Assembly: GCA_030690945.1 (NCBI GenBank)
Contig: JAUYFM010000002.1
Span: forward strand, 62,001-126,000
Source: Smithellaceae bacterium
GTDB lineage: Bacteria > Desulfobacterota > Syntrophia > Syntrophales > Smithellaceae
Length of the DNA: 64,000 nt
Direction: 5' to 3'
In this document: piece after piece, positions 33,571-43,158 of the stretch
Layout: each line of letters opens with the position of its first letter
Position numbering within the stretch: the stretch's first letter is position 1
Translations under genes and position numbers: made by a program
Notes under the pieces: model-generated
What the model was told of the DNA's origin: nothing
Databases searched by the model: none
Seen by the model: the letters and a program-made list of their open reading frames with translations, nothing else

Positions 33571-33674
33571 TATCTCGTTGTTCGTATCTCGTGGCTCGTA
33601 GGGAACGCTCGCGAGCGCTCCCTACGTTTATTCCTTCAGCCTTCAGCCTTCAGCCTTCAGCCTTCAGCCTTCAG
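33571..33674. repeat. Mixed repeat island: two heptamer arrays around a palindrome
   Basis: Three repeats are stacked in the gap between the epimerase and meaB. Four heptamers (TATCTCG, TTGTTCG, TATCTCG, TGGCTCG) occupy 33571-33598. A near-perfect 30-base palindrome CGTAGGGAACGCTCG-CGAGCGCTCCCTACG lies at 33597-33626. Six perfect CCTTCAG copies lie at 33633-33674. Confidence 0.85.
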
Positions 33675-33689
33675 TCTATTCGCCTTTTC

Positions 33690-34682
33690 TCAAAACCTCT
33701 GCCCCTTCAAGCACGCCAGTATGCGGGCGGCGGCTGTGGTAGGCGTCACCATTCCTGCTTCAACCTCCGCAAGCGAGGCGATCATTATATCGGCGGCGGG
33801 GCTTTCGTAAAACCATTCCTGAACCCCTTCGCGCACCATAAATTTCAACCACTCTTTGGCTTGTTCTTGTCGGTTTTTTTGTAGTTCGCCGCTTGCTGTT
33901 AGTTTTTCGCGATGATCGAGAATAATATTTAAAATGTTTTCCAGTCCGGCCATAGTGATGGCACTGCAGGTCACCACCGGTGGCGACCAGTTTTTGTAAG
34001 GGGGTGAAAGCAGATGAAAAGCCATTTCATACTGGCGGCGCGCCATCTTGGCGCGCTCAATGTTGTCACCGTCTGCTTTGTTAACCGCCACGGCATCGGC
34101 CAATTCCAGAACGCCTTTTTTGATGCCCTGCAATTCGTCGCCGCCTCCGGCGATCATCAGCACCAGAAAGAAATCAACCATCGAGGCCACAGTGACTTCG
34201 GACTGGCCGACGCCGACCGTCTCGACCATCACTGCGTCAAATCCTGCCGCTTCGCAGACCAGCAAAGATTCGCGTGTCTTGCGGGCGACGCCGCCAAGGG
34301 TTTTACCCGAGGGAGAAGGGCGGATAAAGGCTTTATCGTTTACGGCCAGCTTTTCCATTCGCGTTTTGTCGGCCAGGATACTGCCGCCCGTTTTGGGAGA
34401 GCTGGGGTCAACCGCCAGAACAGCCACATGGTAACCTTTCTGCGTCAGCATGGTTCCGAAGCTTTCGATAAATGTACTTTTGCCCGCGCCCGGAAGCCCC
34501 GTGATGCCCAGACGCAAAGCCTTGCCCGTGTATGGCATCAGCGAATCCAGAATTTGCCTTGATAATTCCTGATCGGCAGGCAAAGAGCTTTCGATGAGGG
34601 TGATCGTTTTGGCCAGCATTCGCCGGTCCCGATCCAGCACACCTTGAACGTAGGGCTGTAGATCTCTTTTTTCCATAGGCAT
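33690..34682 (-). CDS. meaB: MeaB/ArgK-type GTPase, cobalamin mutase chaperone
   Basis: This 330-residue G3E-family GTPase protects and reloads adenosylcobalamin-dependent acyl-CoA mutases such as methylmalonyl-CoA mutase. Walker A is GITGLPGAGKSTFIESF, followed by VAVLAVDPSSPKTGGSIL, DAVMVETVGVGQSEV (switch II) and AVNKADGDN (guanine specificity NKAD). Length is typical. It is in line with the MerR regulator upstream and the epimerase downstream. Confidence 0.94.
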   Translation of the reverse strand: MPMEKRDLQPYVQGVLDRDRRMLAKTITLIESSLPADQELSRQILDSLMPYTGKALRLGITGLPGAGKSTFIESFGTMLTQKGYHVAVLAVDPSSPKTGGSILADKTRMEKLAVNDKAFIRPSPSGKTLGGVARKTRESLLVCEAAGFDAVMVETVGVGQSEVTVASMVDFFLVLMIAGGGDELQGIKKGVLELADAVAVNKADGDNIERAKMARRQYEMAFHLLSPPYKNWSPPVVTCSAITMAGLENILNIILDHREKLTASGELQKNRQEQAKEWLKFMVREGVQEWFYESPAADIMIASLAEVEAGMVTPTTAAARILACLKGQRF

Positions 34683-34889
34683 CTCACTTCCAGGTTTGTC
34701 CTGCGTTTAGTTGATTTGTACTTTCTGGAAAAATCTCATTGGCTTTACGCGGCAATATGTTTAATCGCTTCATACGCAGTTTCATCAATCTGATTGATTT
34801 GAATTATGGTGATTATACCGAAAGGTGGTGTGGTAGGCAATTCAAATTTCAAGCTTTTAAATTTCAGGCGATGGTCCATCGCCTATCTT

Positions 34890-35270
34890 CTATTTTGCAA
34901 TTTTTGCTTGAATCCGGTCCTGATATTCGCTGATTTCGTGGCGCAGGATATCCAGATCGGCAATGCGGTCATCGAGCCGCTTCAAGTGACTGCCGAGCAG
35001 CTCCAGAAGACGTTTGAGTACTTTTTCGCTGGATTTTTCATAGGTCCACATCGCTTCCAGTTCCTGCATTTCCGATAACGTCATGCCCATGATTTTCAAC
35101 CGTTTGATCAGTTTCAGGCGGCGCAGATCTGCGTCCGTATAAATTCTGCGGCCTCCTTCGACTCGTTTGATGGAATTGAGCAGGCCGATTTCTTCGTAAT
35201 AGCGGATGGTTCTCTGGCTCATCTCCAGATTTTTAGACATCTCTCCAATGGACGTAAATTCGTCGCTCAT
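34890..35270 (-). CDS. MerR-family transcriptional regulator
   Basis: This 126-residue protein has a MerR winged helix at its N-terminus (SIGEMSKNLEMSQRTIRYYE, then EGGRRIYTDADLRRLKLIKR) and a long coiled coil (about 75-120). There are no cysteines for metal sensing, so it is not a metal sensor. Regulators of this size next to acyl-CoA ligase and propionate genes often control acyl-CoA metabolism. The start at 35270, with GGAG seven bases before it, is better than the upstream ATG at 35312. The gene follows an acyl-CoA ligase on the same strand. Confidence 0.88.
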   Translation of the reverse strand: MSDEFTSIGEMSKNLEMSQRTIRYYEEIGLLNSIKRVEGGRRIYTDADLRRLKLIKRLKIMGMTLSEMQELEAMWTYEKSSEKVLKRLLELLGSHLKRLDDRIADLDILRHEISEYQDRIQAKIAK

Positions 35271-35305
35271 GGTTTGCTCCAGATTTTTTGAAATATTTTG
35301 TAGAT

Positions 35306-35327
35306 GGGGCACGCTGCTGCGTGCCCC
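35306..35327. repeat. Perfect short hairpin
   Basis: GGGGCACGC and GCGTGCCCC enclose TGCT. The following CTAC resembles the end of the CGTAGGGAAC-type elements. It lies in the gap between the acyl-CoA ligase and the MerR gene. Confidence 0.6.
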
Positions 35328-35333
35328 TACCTC

Positions 35334-36887
35334 TTAGGATGTGCTGTATTTTTCTTTCAGTTCCCGCTTCAGGATTTTCCCTGACGGATTCTTAGGCAGC
35401 TTGTCGGCGATGATGATTTTTTTGGGGCATTTAAACCCAGCCAGTTTTTCCTTGCAATGGGTGATAATCTCTTTTTCGCCAAGCACTACACCCTTCTTCG
35501 GCACAACGACGGCCGCCACGATTTCTATCCATTTGGGGTCGGGCAGGCCGATTACGGCCACCTCTTCGATGCCCGGATACTGGTAAAGCAATTCCTCGAC
35601 TTCGCGCGAGGCGACGTTTTCGCCGCCGGACTTGATCATGTCCTTCTTGCGGTCGACTACGTAGAGATAGCCATCCTCGTCAAACCGGCCCAGATCGCCG
35701 CTGTGGAACCAGCCGAATTGGAAAGCCTCTGTGGTTTTCTCAGCGTCGTTGAGATAACCGGTCATGACATGGCCGGAGCGATGAACAATTTCTCCGACGG
35801 TTCCGACGGGGATAAACTTTCCGTCGTCGTCCATCAGCCGGGTCTCGACGTTTAAAACCGGTTTGCCTGCGGACCCCGGTTTTAAAAGCTGATCCTCGGG
35901 CTTCAGGATGGTAGCCACCGGCCCCATCTCGGTCTGGCCATAATAGTTCCAGAGCTTCAGGCCACGGAACGTGACAGCAAGTTGTTTGATAATTTCCACC
36001 GGCATGATGCTTGCGCCATAGGCCGCCTTTTTCAGGCTCGCATGGTTGTATTTTTTAAATTCCGGATGATTCAAAATCCCGATCCAGACCGTGGGCGGGG
36101 CGAACATATGTGTGATCTGGTATTTTTCAATGAGCTTGATCATTTCCAGGGGATCCGCCTTGTGCAGGATGACATTGGTGGCTCCGATATAAAGATAGGG
36201 CATGAGGAAGCAGTGGAGTTGGGCGCAATGGAACAGGGGTAAGGCATGAAGGCTCACATCGTCGGTTTCGTATTGCCCATCAAAAATGCAACTGTGATAT
36301 TGTGACATGAGTGCCCTGTGCGAGAGCATGGCGCCCTTGGGTTTGGATTCTGTCCCGCTGGTGTAAGGAATTTGTACGATATCCTCTGCGCTGACTTCCA
36401 CCTGGGGCTCGTCGTAGGGCATGGTCTCCATTTCCTTGATCATGTTGAAAAAACCCTCAGGAACCATGGAATCACCCAAAGGGATGAAACCCCACTGCTC
36501 CACAGTGGCGAATTTATCACGGTCTTTGGCAATGATCGGGTACAGGATGTCTTCCACAATAAAGATCCGCGATCCGGAATGATTGATGACGTAGGCGATT
36601 TCATCGGCGTTGAGCATGTAGTTAATGGGAACCTGGATGGCGCCGATCTTAGCCAGACCGATCATGCTGATGGGGTAGTAATGCGAGTTGTATGCGTAGA
36701 TCGCCACCCGGTCGCCCTTCTGAACGCCATAACTGGTCATGAGATTGGCAAAGCGCCTAGCCTGCCGCTCGAGTTCATAAAACGAAAGCTTCAGGTCGCG
36801 AAAAATGATGGCAGTTTTGTCGCCGTATTTTGTTGCGGCCCTCCGGGCCATATCGCCGATGGTGTCTCTGTAGCAAATGTTGCTCAT
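35334..36887 (-). CDS. Acyl-CoA synthetase (AMP-forming)
   Basis: This 517-residue ANL-family ligase activates a carboxylic acid as acyl-AMP and then acyl-CoA. The ATP loop is IPYTSGTESKPKGAMLSH, A5 motif YGQTEMGPVA and the A8 hinge VDRKKDMIKSGGENVASRE. The catalytic Lys is in PKNPSGKILKRELK. Medium- or long-chain fatty acid and aryl substrates are both possible. It is transcribed toward merR and meaB. The start is an ATG at 36887. Confidence 0.9.
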   Translation of the reverse strand: MSNICYRDTIGDMARRAATKYGDKTAIIFRDLKLSFYELERQARRFANLMTSYGVQKGDRVAIYAYNSHYYPISMIGLAKIGAIQVPINYMLNADEIAYVINHSGSRIFIVEDILYPIIAKDRDKFATVEQWGFIPLGDSMVPEGFFNMIKEMETMPYDEPQVEVSAEDIVQIPYTSGTESKPKGAMLSHRALMSQYHSCIFDGQYETDDVSLHALPLFHCAQLHCFLMPYLYIGATNVILHKADPLEMIKLIEKYQITHMFAPPTVWIGILNHPEFKKYNHASLKKAAYGASIMPVEIIKQLAVTFRGLKLWNYYGQTEMGPVATILKPEDQLLKPGSAGKPVLNVETRLMDDDGKFIPVGTVGEIVHRSGHVMTGYLNDAEKTTEAFQFGWFHSGDLGRFDEDGYLYVVDRKKDMIKSGGENVASREVEELLYQYPGIEEVAVIGLPDPKWIEIVAAVVVPKKGVVLGEKEIITHCKEKLAGFKCPKKIIIADKLPKNPSGKILKRELKEKYSTS

Positions 36888-36926
36888 GTACAGATGCCTC
36901 TCTCAGTGTATTTTTAGGTTCAAAGG

Positions 36927-37076
36927 CCGAAGGCTGAAGGCTGAAGGTCATGCGGAAGCCTTCGGTTCCCCTGCACTGAGGTTTCCCCTGTAGAATGACC
37001 TTTTTGATGCCTGAGCGAAGCTTCCCTTCAGTCTTCAGTCTTCAGCCTCGCGCCCCCTCGTGTGACCTTTAGGTCA
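36927..37076. repeat. Heptamer arrays and a small palindrome
   Basis: CCGAAGG, CTGAAGG, CTGAAGG (36927-36947) and, in the opposite sense, CCTTCAG, TCTTCAG, TCTTCAG (37025-37045) flank about 75 bases of unassigned sequence. TGACCTTTAGGTCA at 37063-37076 is a small palindrome. The arrays face each other as inverted repeats between two acyl-CoA ligase genes. Confidence 0.7.
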
Positions 37077-37085
37077 GCAAGGGGG

Positions 37086-38729
37086 TTAACCTTCTTTATA
37101 TTTTTTCTCAAATATCTCTCGCATCTTAAACTTCTGAATCTTGCCGCTGGCCGTCATCGGATAGCTGTCCACAAACTCCCAATGCTTCGGAATTTTGTGC
37201 CGGGCGATTTTTCCTTTGCAGAATTCGACAAACTCTTCTGCCGTTGCCGTCTGTCCGTTTTTCAACTGGATAGCCGCCAGAACCTGCTCTCCGTATTTTT
37301 TATCGGCAATTCCGACGACCTGAACATTGACGACCTTTGGATGTGTGAAAAGAAATTCTTCCAACTCGCGGGGATAAATATTTTCACCGCCCCGAATGAT
37401 CATGTCTTTAATCCGACCGGTTACTTTAAAATACCCGTTTTTGTCCACGACGCCCAGATCGCCCGTGTGCAGCCATCCGTCCTGGTCGATGGTGTTAGCC
37501 GAGGCGTCGGGCATTTTGTAGTATCCCTTCATCACGCAGGCGCTGCGTGTGACGATTTCACCCTGCGTGCCTGCGGGCAAATCTTTGCCGCTTTCAGAAT
37601 CAATGATTTTGCCTTCGATGTCCGGCAGCAGACGGCCAACGGTTGCGACGCGCAGCTCAACCGGATCGTCGCGCCGCGTCATCGTCATGACCGGCGAGGA
37701 CTCGGTCTGGCCGAAGGCAATGACAATTTCGGAGCAGTGCATCCTTGTGTTTACTTGATTCATGGTTTCGATGGGGCAGGGTGCGCCTGCCATAATGCCG
37801 GTACGCAGAGACGTCAAATCGTAGTGATCGAAATCGGGATGATGCAAAATGGTTACAAACATCGTGGGCACCCCGTTGACAGCCGTGCATTTTTCTTGCG
37901 CAATCATTTCCAGCGCTTTTTGCGGATCGAAGAATTCCAGAAGTACCATGGCCGAGCCATGATACACGCAGTTGAGCGTGCTCATGACGCAGCCGAAGCA
38001 ATGAAAGACAGGCACCTGAATCAACAGGCTGTCTTTTTCGGTCATGCCCATCACATCACCGACCATACGGGCGTTGTTGACAATGTTGTGGTGCGTCAGC
38101 ATAACGCCTTTTGGAAAACCGGTTGTCCCGGAGGTGTATTGCATATTGATCACGTCATCATCGGTGAGAGAGTTCATCCGGTCATCAAGCTCCTGCTCCG
38201 TTATTTTCTCTCCCATTTTGATCAGATCGGAAAATTTGAACATGCCGGGCGGGTTTTCTTTTTCCCCAATATAAATGACGTTTTTCAAAAGCGGTAATTT
38301 GGCGAAAACAAGCTTCCCCGGCTCGGTAGCGTCGAGTTCCGGTACAATTTTACGCACCGTGTCGTAAAAACTGGTGTCGCGATACGTATCGATGAGAAAC
38401 AATGTGGTGGAATCGGATTGCTTGAGAATGTATTCCAGTTCATGCGACTGGTAATTGGTATTGATGGTGACCAGAACGCCTCCGACCATACCCAGCGCAT
38501 ATTGCAGATAAACCCATTCCGGAACATTGGTCGTCCAGACGGAAACGTGATCGCCGCGCTTAATGCCCAACGCCAGGAGACCTCTGGCTGTCCTGCGGCA
38601 TTGGTCATATAACTGACTGTAACTATAACGAACATTAAATTGAGGACATACAAGAGCTGGATTGTCTGGATAATGATTAGCCGTTTCTTTAATCACTTCC
38701 CCTATCGTTTTGTTCACAAAACCCGACAT
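37086..38729 (-). CDS. Acyl-CoA synthetase (AMP-forming), second
   Basis: This 547-residue ANL-family ligase has MQYTSGTTGFPKGVMLTHHN, FGQTESSPV, VTGRIKDMIIRGGENIYPRE and the catalytic Lys in TASGKIQKFKMREIF. It resembles the broad fatty-acyl-CoA synthetases of the FadD/AcsF type. The ATG at 38729 has GAGGTG before it. The GTG at 38738 overlaps that site and is less likely. It is not closely similar to the ligase at 35334-36887, so the two probably differ in substrate. The upstream gap 38730-39006 holds AT-rich direct and inverted AAGTG/TTAAG motifs but no clear promoter. Confidence 0.9.
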   Translation of the reverse strand: MSGFVNKTIGEVIKETANHYPDNPALVCPQFNVRYSYSQLYDQCRRTARGLLALGIKRGDHVSVWTTNVPEWVYLQYALGMVGGVLVTINTNYQSHELEYILKQSDSTTLFLIDTYRDTSFYDTVRKIVPELDATEPGKLVFAKLPLLKNVIYIGEKENPPGMFKFSDLIKMGEKITEQELDDRMNSLTDDDVINMQYTSGTTGFPKGVMLTHHNIVNNARMVGDVMGMTEKDSLLIQVPVFHCFGCVMSTLNCVYHGSAMVLLEFFDPQKALEMIAQEKCTAVNGVPTMFVTILHHPDFDHYDLTSLRTGIMAGAPCPIETMNQVNTRMHCSEIVIAFGQTESSPVMTMTRRDDPVELRVATVGRLLPDIEGKIIDSESGKDLPAGTQGEIVTRSACVMKGYYKMPDASANTIDQDGWLHTGDLGVVDKNGYFKVTGRIKDMIIRGGENIYPRELEEFLFTHPKVVNVQVVGIADKKYGEQVLAAIQLKNGQTATAEEFVEFCKGKIARHKIPKHWEFVDSYPMTASGKIQKFKMREIFEKKYKEG

Positions 38730-39006
38730 ATAAAGCACCTCGCCATAAAGTGTATTTTAAGCATTAAGTTCTTCTCCGAACCTTGTTCAGTTTCGGCTTA
38801 ATGTTTAATTTCAAATTAAGTGCTACTTTAAAACCACTTAACGTAAACTGGGTTGAGTATAGCCGGTTTTTTTATTCTGTCAATTAATTTTATGCGAGAG
38901 CTATATCGCAGAATACCACCCGACGGCAGCTGGAAGTCGCCCGGGGATGTCTGCAACGAAGCGGTGAACCCCTGAACCGGTAGAGATAAGTCTGTCCGAA
39001 TTAATT

Positions 39007-40500
39007 CTACTTAAAAGTTGGTCTGCGGTCAAACCAGGGCCGAGCCCGCTCCAATTGGCCGGCCAGTTGAAACAAGAGCGACTCCTCTCCGAAACGTCCG
39101 ATAAATTGCACGCCGCAGGGTAGTCCTTCCTGGCTCCAGTGGAGCGGCACCGACATGGCCGGCTGGCCAGTCAGATTGGCCAATTGGGTAAAAGGCATTT
39201 TGGAAAGGCCTTTGGTGGCCATCATGTCGGCGATACCCGATGCCTTGAGCAAGCCGCCCAAATTCATGGTGTTGATGATTTTCAAAATGAATTGTTCGTA
39301 TGGTTTTTGCTGAAGCTCGCCGATCCGTGGTGGAAGAGAAGCGATGGTGGGCGTCAGATAGAGATCATAGGTTTCATGAAATTTCGCCATCTGCCGCGAG
39401 AAGGTATTCCACTGACGCATGGCAAGGACGAAATCACCCGCCGAAAAAGCCTTCCCCAGCAGGTTTAACGCCCAGGTGGCTTCTTCGGTGTCATGATGAT
39501 TGAGCGGCCTGCCGACAACGCTTTTCAGTTCCTCGATGTCCGCCGCGACTTCGCCGAAGTACATCATCATGTAGCTTTTGCCCAAAGCTTCTCCATTAAT
39601 GCCGGGCTGGGCTTCTTCCACAATATGCCCGAGACTTTCCAAAAGCTTTGCCGCGTTGAGAACGGCTTCTACGCATTCGGGATGAACATCGGCTTTAAAG
39701 GGCGATTGAACCGTAAAAGCGATTTTCAATCGGGATGGGTCTTGCTTTGTGTCTTCCAGAAAAGGCCGCTTTGGCGGAGGGATAACATAGGGTGAGCCGG
39801 GGTCCGCGCCATTGGTCACATCCAGCACGGCTGCCGAGTCGCGCACTGAACGAGTGAGCACGCCTTCCACCACCGCGCCCTGCCAGATTTCGCCCGATTC
39901 GGGTCCAAGCGGATTGCGGCCGCGTGTGGTCTTCATGCCGAACAACGCGCAGCACGACGCGGGAATGCGGATCGATCCGCCCCCGTCGCCGCCGGAGGCC
40001 ATGGGCACAATGCCCGAAGAGACAGCTGCTCCCGATCCGCCGCTGGAGCCGCCGGGCGTATGATCGAGATTCCAGGGATTGCGTGTCGGGCCGTGCAGTT
40101 CCGGCTCGGTAACACCCATCAGACCGAATTCCGGCGTGTTGGTTTTTCCCAGAACGATGAGCCCTGCGGCTCTTTGACGCCTGGCCATTTCACTGTCCTC
40201 AGTCGGCACATAATTGCGGCAGGATTTACTACCCTTGTTCATAGGGATGCCCGCGATGGCGGAGACAAGGTCCTTGCACAAAAAGGGCACTCCGGTAAAT
40301 GGCCCCTGCGGAATCAGGCCGGCGGCCGCCGTGCGCGCTGCATTATCCATGCGGTAAATGACCGCGTTGATCTTCGGGTTGATGCCGTCGATGCGCGTGA
40401 TCGCTTCTTCGCACAATTCCGACGCGGTGACTTCTTTTTTTCTGACCAGTTCGGCCAGCCCCAAACCATCATATTTTTCATATTCGGTGAATCGTGACAT
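39007..40500 (-). CDS. Amidase (amidase signature family)
   Basis: This 497-residue enzyme has the Ser-Ser-Lys triad of the amidase signature family: Lys in [14 protein letters not shown], the Gly/Ser-rich loop [16 protein letters not shown], and the nucleophile Ser in [13 protein letters not shown]. It is closer to general amidases and GatA-like hydrolases than to a tRNA amidotransferase, since no gatB or gatC is present. It hydrolyses, or may transfer, carboxamide bonds. It is the third gene of a leftward set headed by the aryl/acyl ligase at 41057-42439, so it may serve the polyene cluster. Confidence 0.9.
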   Translation of the reverse strand: MSRFTEYEKYDGLGLAELVRKKEVTASELCEEAITRIDGINPKINAVIYRMDNAARTAAAGLIPQGPFTGVPFLCKDLVSAIAGIPMNKGSKSCRNYVPTEDSEMARRQRAAGLIVLGKTNTPEFGLMGVTEPELHGPTRNPWNLDHTPGGSSGGSGAAVSSGIVPMASGGDGGGSIRIPASCCALFGMKTTRGRNPLGPESGEIWQGAVVEGVLTRSVRDSAAVLDVTNGADPGSPYVIPPPKRPFLEDTKQDPSRLKIAFTVQSPFKADVHPECVEAVLNAAKLLESLGHIVEEAQPGINGEALGKSYMMMYFGEVAADIEELKSVVGRPLNHHDTEEATWALNLLGKAFSAGDFVLAMRQWNTFSRQMAKFHETYDLYLTPTIASLPPRIGELQQKPYEQFILKIINTMNLGGLLKASGIADMMATKGLSKMPFTQLANLTGQPAMSVPLHWSQEGLPCGVQFIGRFGEESLLFQLAGQLERARPWFDRRPTFK

Positions 40501-40541
40501 ATTGCACCTCCTGCGGACAACGGATGATAAGAATCTGACTA

Positions 40542-41048
40542 TCAGATTTCTTCGGTCAATTTTTCGATGAGTGTTTTACGGTCGGGATGTTGCAAAATGA
40601 GCGTTTGGCGATCGCCCGATTCGTAGTCGTTGTAGTCGAATCCCGGACACATCGTCGCGCCCATCAAGGCGAATGTGCCGCCGGCGGTAAGATACGCGCC
40701 CTGCCAGCAACCGCGCGGAACGAGCGCCTGGAGAATCTGTCCGTTTTGAATATCCTGTCCCAGCGTGAGAATCTCCGATGTGCCGTCGGGATAAAGTAAA
40801 AGGAGGTTTACCGGTGCTCCCAGATAAAAGTGAAATAGTTCATCGGTCGGCAACCGGTGCATCCGCGAGCAGCTTTTGGGTGTCAGCATGTAGTAGATCG
40901 CCGAGCCCAGAGAATGCGGTCCGTCGTAGCGCCTCGGAAGCGCCGTGGCCGACAGAATGTCCGATGAGCGATAGGACGATTTGAAAAACACGCCTTCTTC
41001 CTGAAGGGGTTCTAGCCCGAAGAGATCAATGATTTCCTGCGCTGTCAT
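40542..41048 (-). CDS. Cupin-family protein (DUF985)
   Basis: This 168-residue beta-barrel protein has RSSDILSATALPRRYDGPHS, SAIYYMLTPKSCSRMHRLPTDE and PRGCWQGAYLTAGG, the DUF985 cupin layout. It has the histidine and glutamate positions of a small-molecule binding cupin, but the role of the family is unknown. It is eight bases after the ligase gene and 41 before the amidase gene, so all three are likely one operon. Confidence 0.88.
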   Translation of the reverse strand: MTAQEIIDLFGLEPLQEEGVFFKSSYRSSDILSATALPRRYDGPHSLGSAIYYMLTPKSCSRMHRLPTDELFHFYLGAPVNLLLLYPDGTSEILTLGQDIQNGQILQALVPRGCWQGAYLTAGGTFALMGATMCPGFDYNDYESGDRQTLILQHPDRKTLIEKLTEEI

Positions 41049-41056
41049 TTTTACCT

Positions 41057-42439
41057 CTAAGCGGTTTTATCTTTTTCACTCAGGAACATCTGTTCAACGC
41101 GGCGGAAGTCGATTTTGCCGGTGGCGGTTTGGGTGATGGCTGAAACAATCTTGATGCGTCGGGGCATGGCGTAAGGTTCGAGCTTTTCCAAAATCATTTT
41201 TTTGAGCTGCATTTCAGTGAGATCGCAGGCAACCAGCGCGGCAATCACGCTTTCGCGGCCCTTTTCAGCGGGGAGCGCAATGACGACTGCGTCGCGCACG
41301 GTGGGTAACGTCTTAATTTTGTTCTGGACATCCAGAAGATCGACGCGTTTACCGGCAACCTTGACAATGCCGTCGGCACGCCCCAGCAGAATAAAACGGT
41401 CGTTTTTATCCGGCTGAACTTCGTCGCCGGTCACGCAAAAGCCATCGGCGTCCATTTCCATTTCGCGGGACACAAAATCCGAACGCACGGCCAATCGCTT
41501 ATCGGACAGTCGCCAGGATACCACATCGGCGGGCTTCCAGCTGTTCGTGTTTTCTCTGATGCTGCGCGAGGCGATGCCTCCCGTTTCAGTCGAACCATAG
41601 ATTTCCGTAATGCCCAGGCCGGTTTTTTTCAGGAAATGTGTCGCGTCGGAATGGTTTAAAACGCCGGAAGAAGAAAATGCGATTTTGAGCGACGGCGTGG
41701 ACAGATTCTCGACTTTTAAAGAGCGGTAGTGAATCGGAACGCTGACCAGCACGGTGGCCTTATGCCGGTTGATGGTGGAGATAATTTCCTGCGGGAAGGT
41801 GTATATTTCCGGCATAACCCTGGCGTGGGCCAGAAAAGGCGTTAGAATGGAAAACAGCAGGCCGTAAATGTGATAAGGTGGAACGGTCGATATAAACAGA
41901 TCTTTGGGCGTCAGATCGAATTTATCTTTTATGTACAAGGCCTCCGCCAGTAAATTGCGGGGCGATTTTGACCAGACTCTGGGTTTGCCGGTTGAGCCGC
42001 CGGTAAAAAGGCTCAAAAAAGGCTCGTCAGGATTGCGCATGCTTTCTGGATTTAAATCGTCGGGGTTTCCAGCTATTGGTGTGATGATTTCCACGCCGGG
42101 CATTTCTTCGGGATGATCGGCGATGGCGGTGTCGAAACCAACCGCGTCATACATTTCCATCAGGGCGTGCGTAGAAAACGAATGAGGCAGGATCAGTTTG
42201 CAGGCACCCGCAAGCGAGGCCAGAACGGAAGCGGCGACCACAGCTTTATTTTCCGTGCACAGACAAACTGATTTTTCCACGCCACGCCTGGTTAAAGTTT
42301 TTTTTAACCCGGCGGCCAGCTCAAAAATTTCACCGTAGGTATATCCGGAATACGTGAACTCTTTCCGGCAGAGCGTTTTAGACGGAACCAGAATTTTCTT
42401 ATAAGCAGTGATAAAATGGTCTTTTTCTTCGATGGCCAT
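41057..42439 (-). CDS. Acyl/aryl ligase of the aryl-polyene cluster (AMP-forming)
   Basis: This 460-residue, rather short ANL ligase has SLFTGGSTGKPRVWSKSP as ATP loop, TEIYGSTETGGIA as A5 motif, LGRADGIVKVAGKRVD as hinge, and the catalytic Lys in TQTATGKIDFRRVEQ. Comparable short ligases in aryl polyene clusters load the aryl starter acid onto the ACP rather than CoA. It is divergent from the dehydratase gene over 270 bases. The proposed substrate here is the cinnamate-type product of the ammonia-lyase at 52966-54516; this is an inference. Confidence 0.82.
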   Translation of the reverse strand: MAIEEKDHFITAYKKILVPSKTLCRKEFTYSGYTYGEIFELAAGLKKTLTRRGVEKSVCLCTENKAVVAASVLASLAGACKLILPHSFSTHALMEMYDAVGFDTAIADHPEEMPGVEIITPIAGNPDDLNPESMRNPDEPFLSLFTGGSTGKPRVWSKSPRNLLAEALYIKDKFDLTPKDLFISTVPPYHIYGLLFSILTPFLAHARVMPEIYTFPQEIISTINRHKATVLVSVPIHYRSLKVENLSTPSLKIAFSSSGVLNHSDATHFLKKTGLGITEIYGSTETGGIASRSIRENTNSWKPADVVSWRLSDKRLAVRSDFVSREMEMDADGFCVTGDEVQPDKNDRFILLGRADGIVKVAGKRVDLLDVQNKIKTLPTVRDAVVIALPAEKGRESVIAALVACDLTEMQLKKMILEKLEPYAMPRRIKIVSAITQTATGKIDFRRVEQMFLSEKDKTA

Positions 42440-42488
42440 AATGATTTTAATTTATAAAATGCTTTTTTGACTCTCTCCGGGTCATATT

Positions 42489-42545
42489 CCCCGAAGCTTG
42501 CTTCGTGCCTTGCCGTCTTGGATACCCCGTAGCTTGTTGCAGGGT
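42489..42545. repeat. Two hairpins of the CCCCG-AGCTTG type
   Basis: CCCCGAAGCTTGCTTCG (from 42489) and ATACCCCGTAGCTTGTTGCAGGGT (two parts, 42522-42545) are related imperfect palindromes around an AGCTTG core. They lie in the divergent promoter region 42440-42709 between the ligase and the dehydratase. A weak TTGACT box at 42657 may serve the rightward genes. Confidence 0.45.
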
Positions 42546-42709
42546 GGTTCATTATCTATAAGAAATAAAGAAAAAAAGCAATGTTGGTTTTTTTGAGGAA
42601 AACCCCATGTCCGAATCTCCGGTTATTTGATGCAGGAGCAGTCAAAATGTTTTTTGTTGACTTCTGAACCATTTTCTCATTAATTCGGAAAAAAAGAGGG
42701 AACAAGCCG

Positions 42710-43132
42710 ATGATCGATATCGAATCGTTGATTCCGCATCGTGAACCGATCAGAATCATCACGGACATCATAGAACTAAAGGATAATTCCGGCATTGCCG
42801 CCGCTGTGGTCAATGAGCACTGGCCTCTTTGCGACGGCCGGACGGTTGGTTCGCTTATTTTAATTGAAGCGATTGCCCAGACTGCCGCCCTGGTGGAAAG
42901 TTACAAACGGAAAAAAGAAGGTAAAGATAGTGTTAAAGGTTGGCTGGTCGGTATCAAGTCTGCCGAATTTAAAAAGGATTTCATCCCTCTGGGCACACGT
43001 ATCACGGTAGCTGTCAGAAGTTTATATGCGTTTGATGAATATGGTGTGATCGAAGGTGAAGTGAAATCCGGTGACGATATCCTGCTTACGGCGATACTTC
43101 AGGCCATACGCCTGAATCATGATGTGTCCTGA
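42710..43132 (+). CDS. 3-hydroxyacyl-ACP dehydratase, hotdog fold (ApeP-like)
   Basis: The 140 residues open IESLIPHREPIRIITDIIEL, where PHR carries the His found in ApeP/FabZ-like dehydratases. The hotdog helix SLILIEAIAQTAALVES has the matching acidic residue. GVKSAEFKKDF-type strands complete the fold. It would make the trans double bonds of the polyene after each reduction. Only one dehydratase is seen, whereas typical aryl polyene clusters have two. AGAGGG precedes the ATG. Confidence 0.82.
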   Translation: MIDIESLIPHREPIRIITDIIELKDNSGIAAAVVNEHWPLCDGRTVGSLILIEAIAQTAALVESYKRKKEGKDSVKGWLVGIKSAEFKKDFIPLGTRITVAVRSLYAFDEYGVIEGEVKSGDDILLTAILQAIRLNHDVS

Positions 43133-43158
43133 AATGAAATAAGGAGATCATTAAGATC

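Noticed and set aside
33633-33674. CRISPR-like array
   Set aside because: The six CCTTCAG units are 7 bp and contiguous, without spacers; no cas genes are present.
37062-38297. Rightward 411-codon reading frame over the acyl-CoA ligase
   Set aside because: Long but antisense to a ligase with all family motifs; the translation is His/Phe-rich with no family pattern.
42440-42709. Riboswitch in the divergent region
   Set aside because: Only two short hairpins and no conserved riboswitch core could be recognised.
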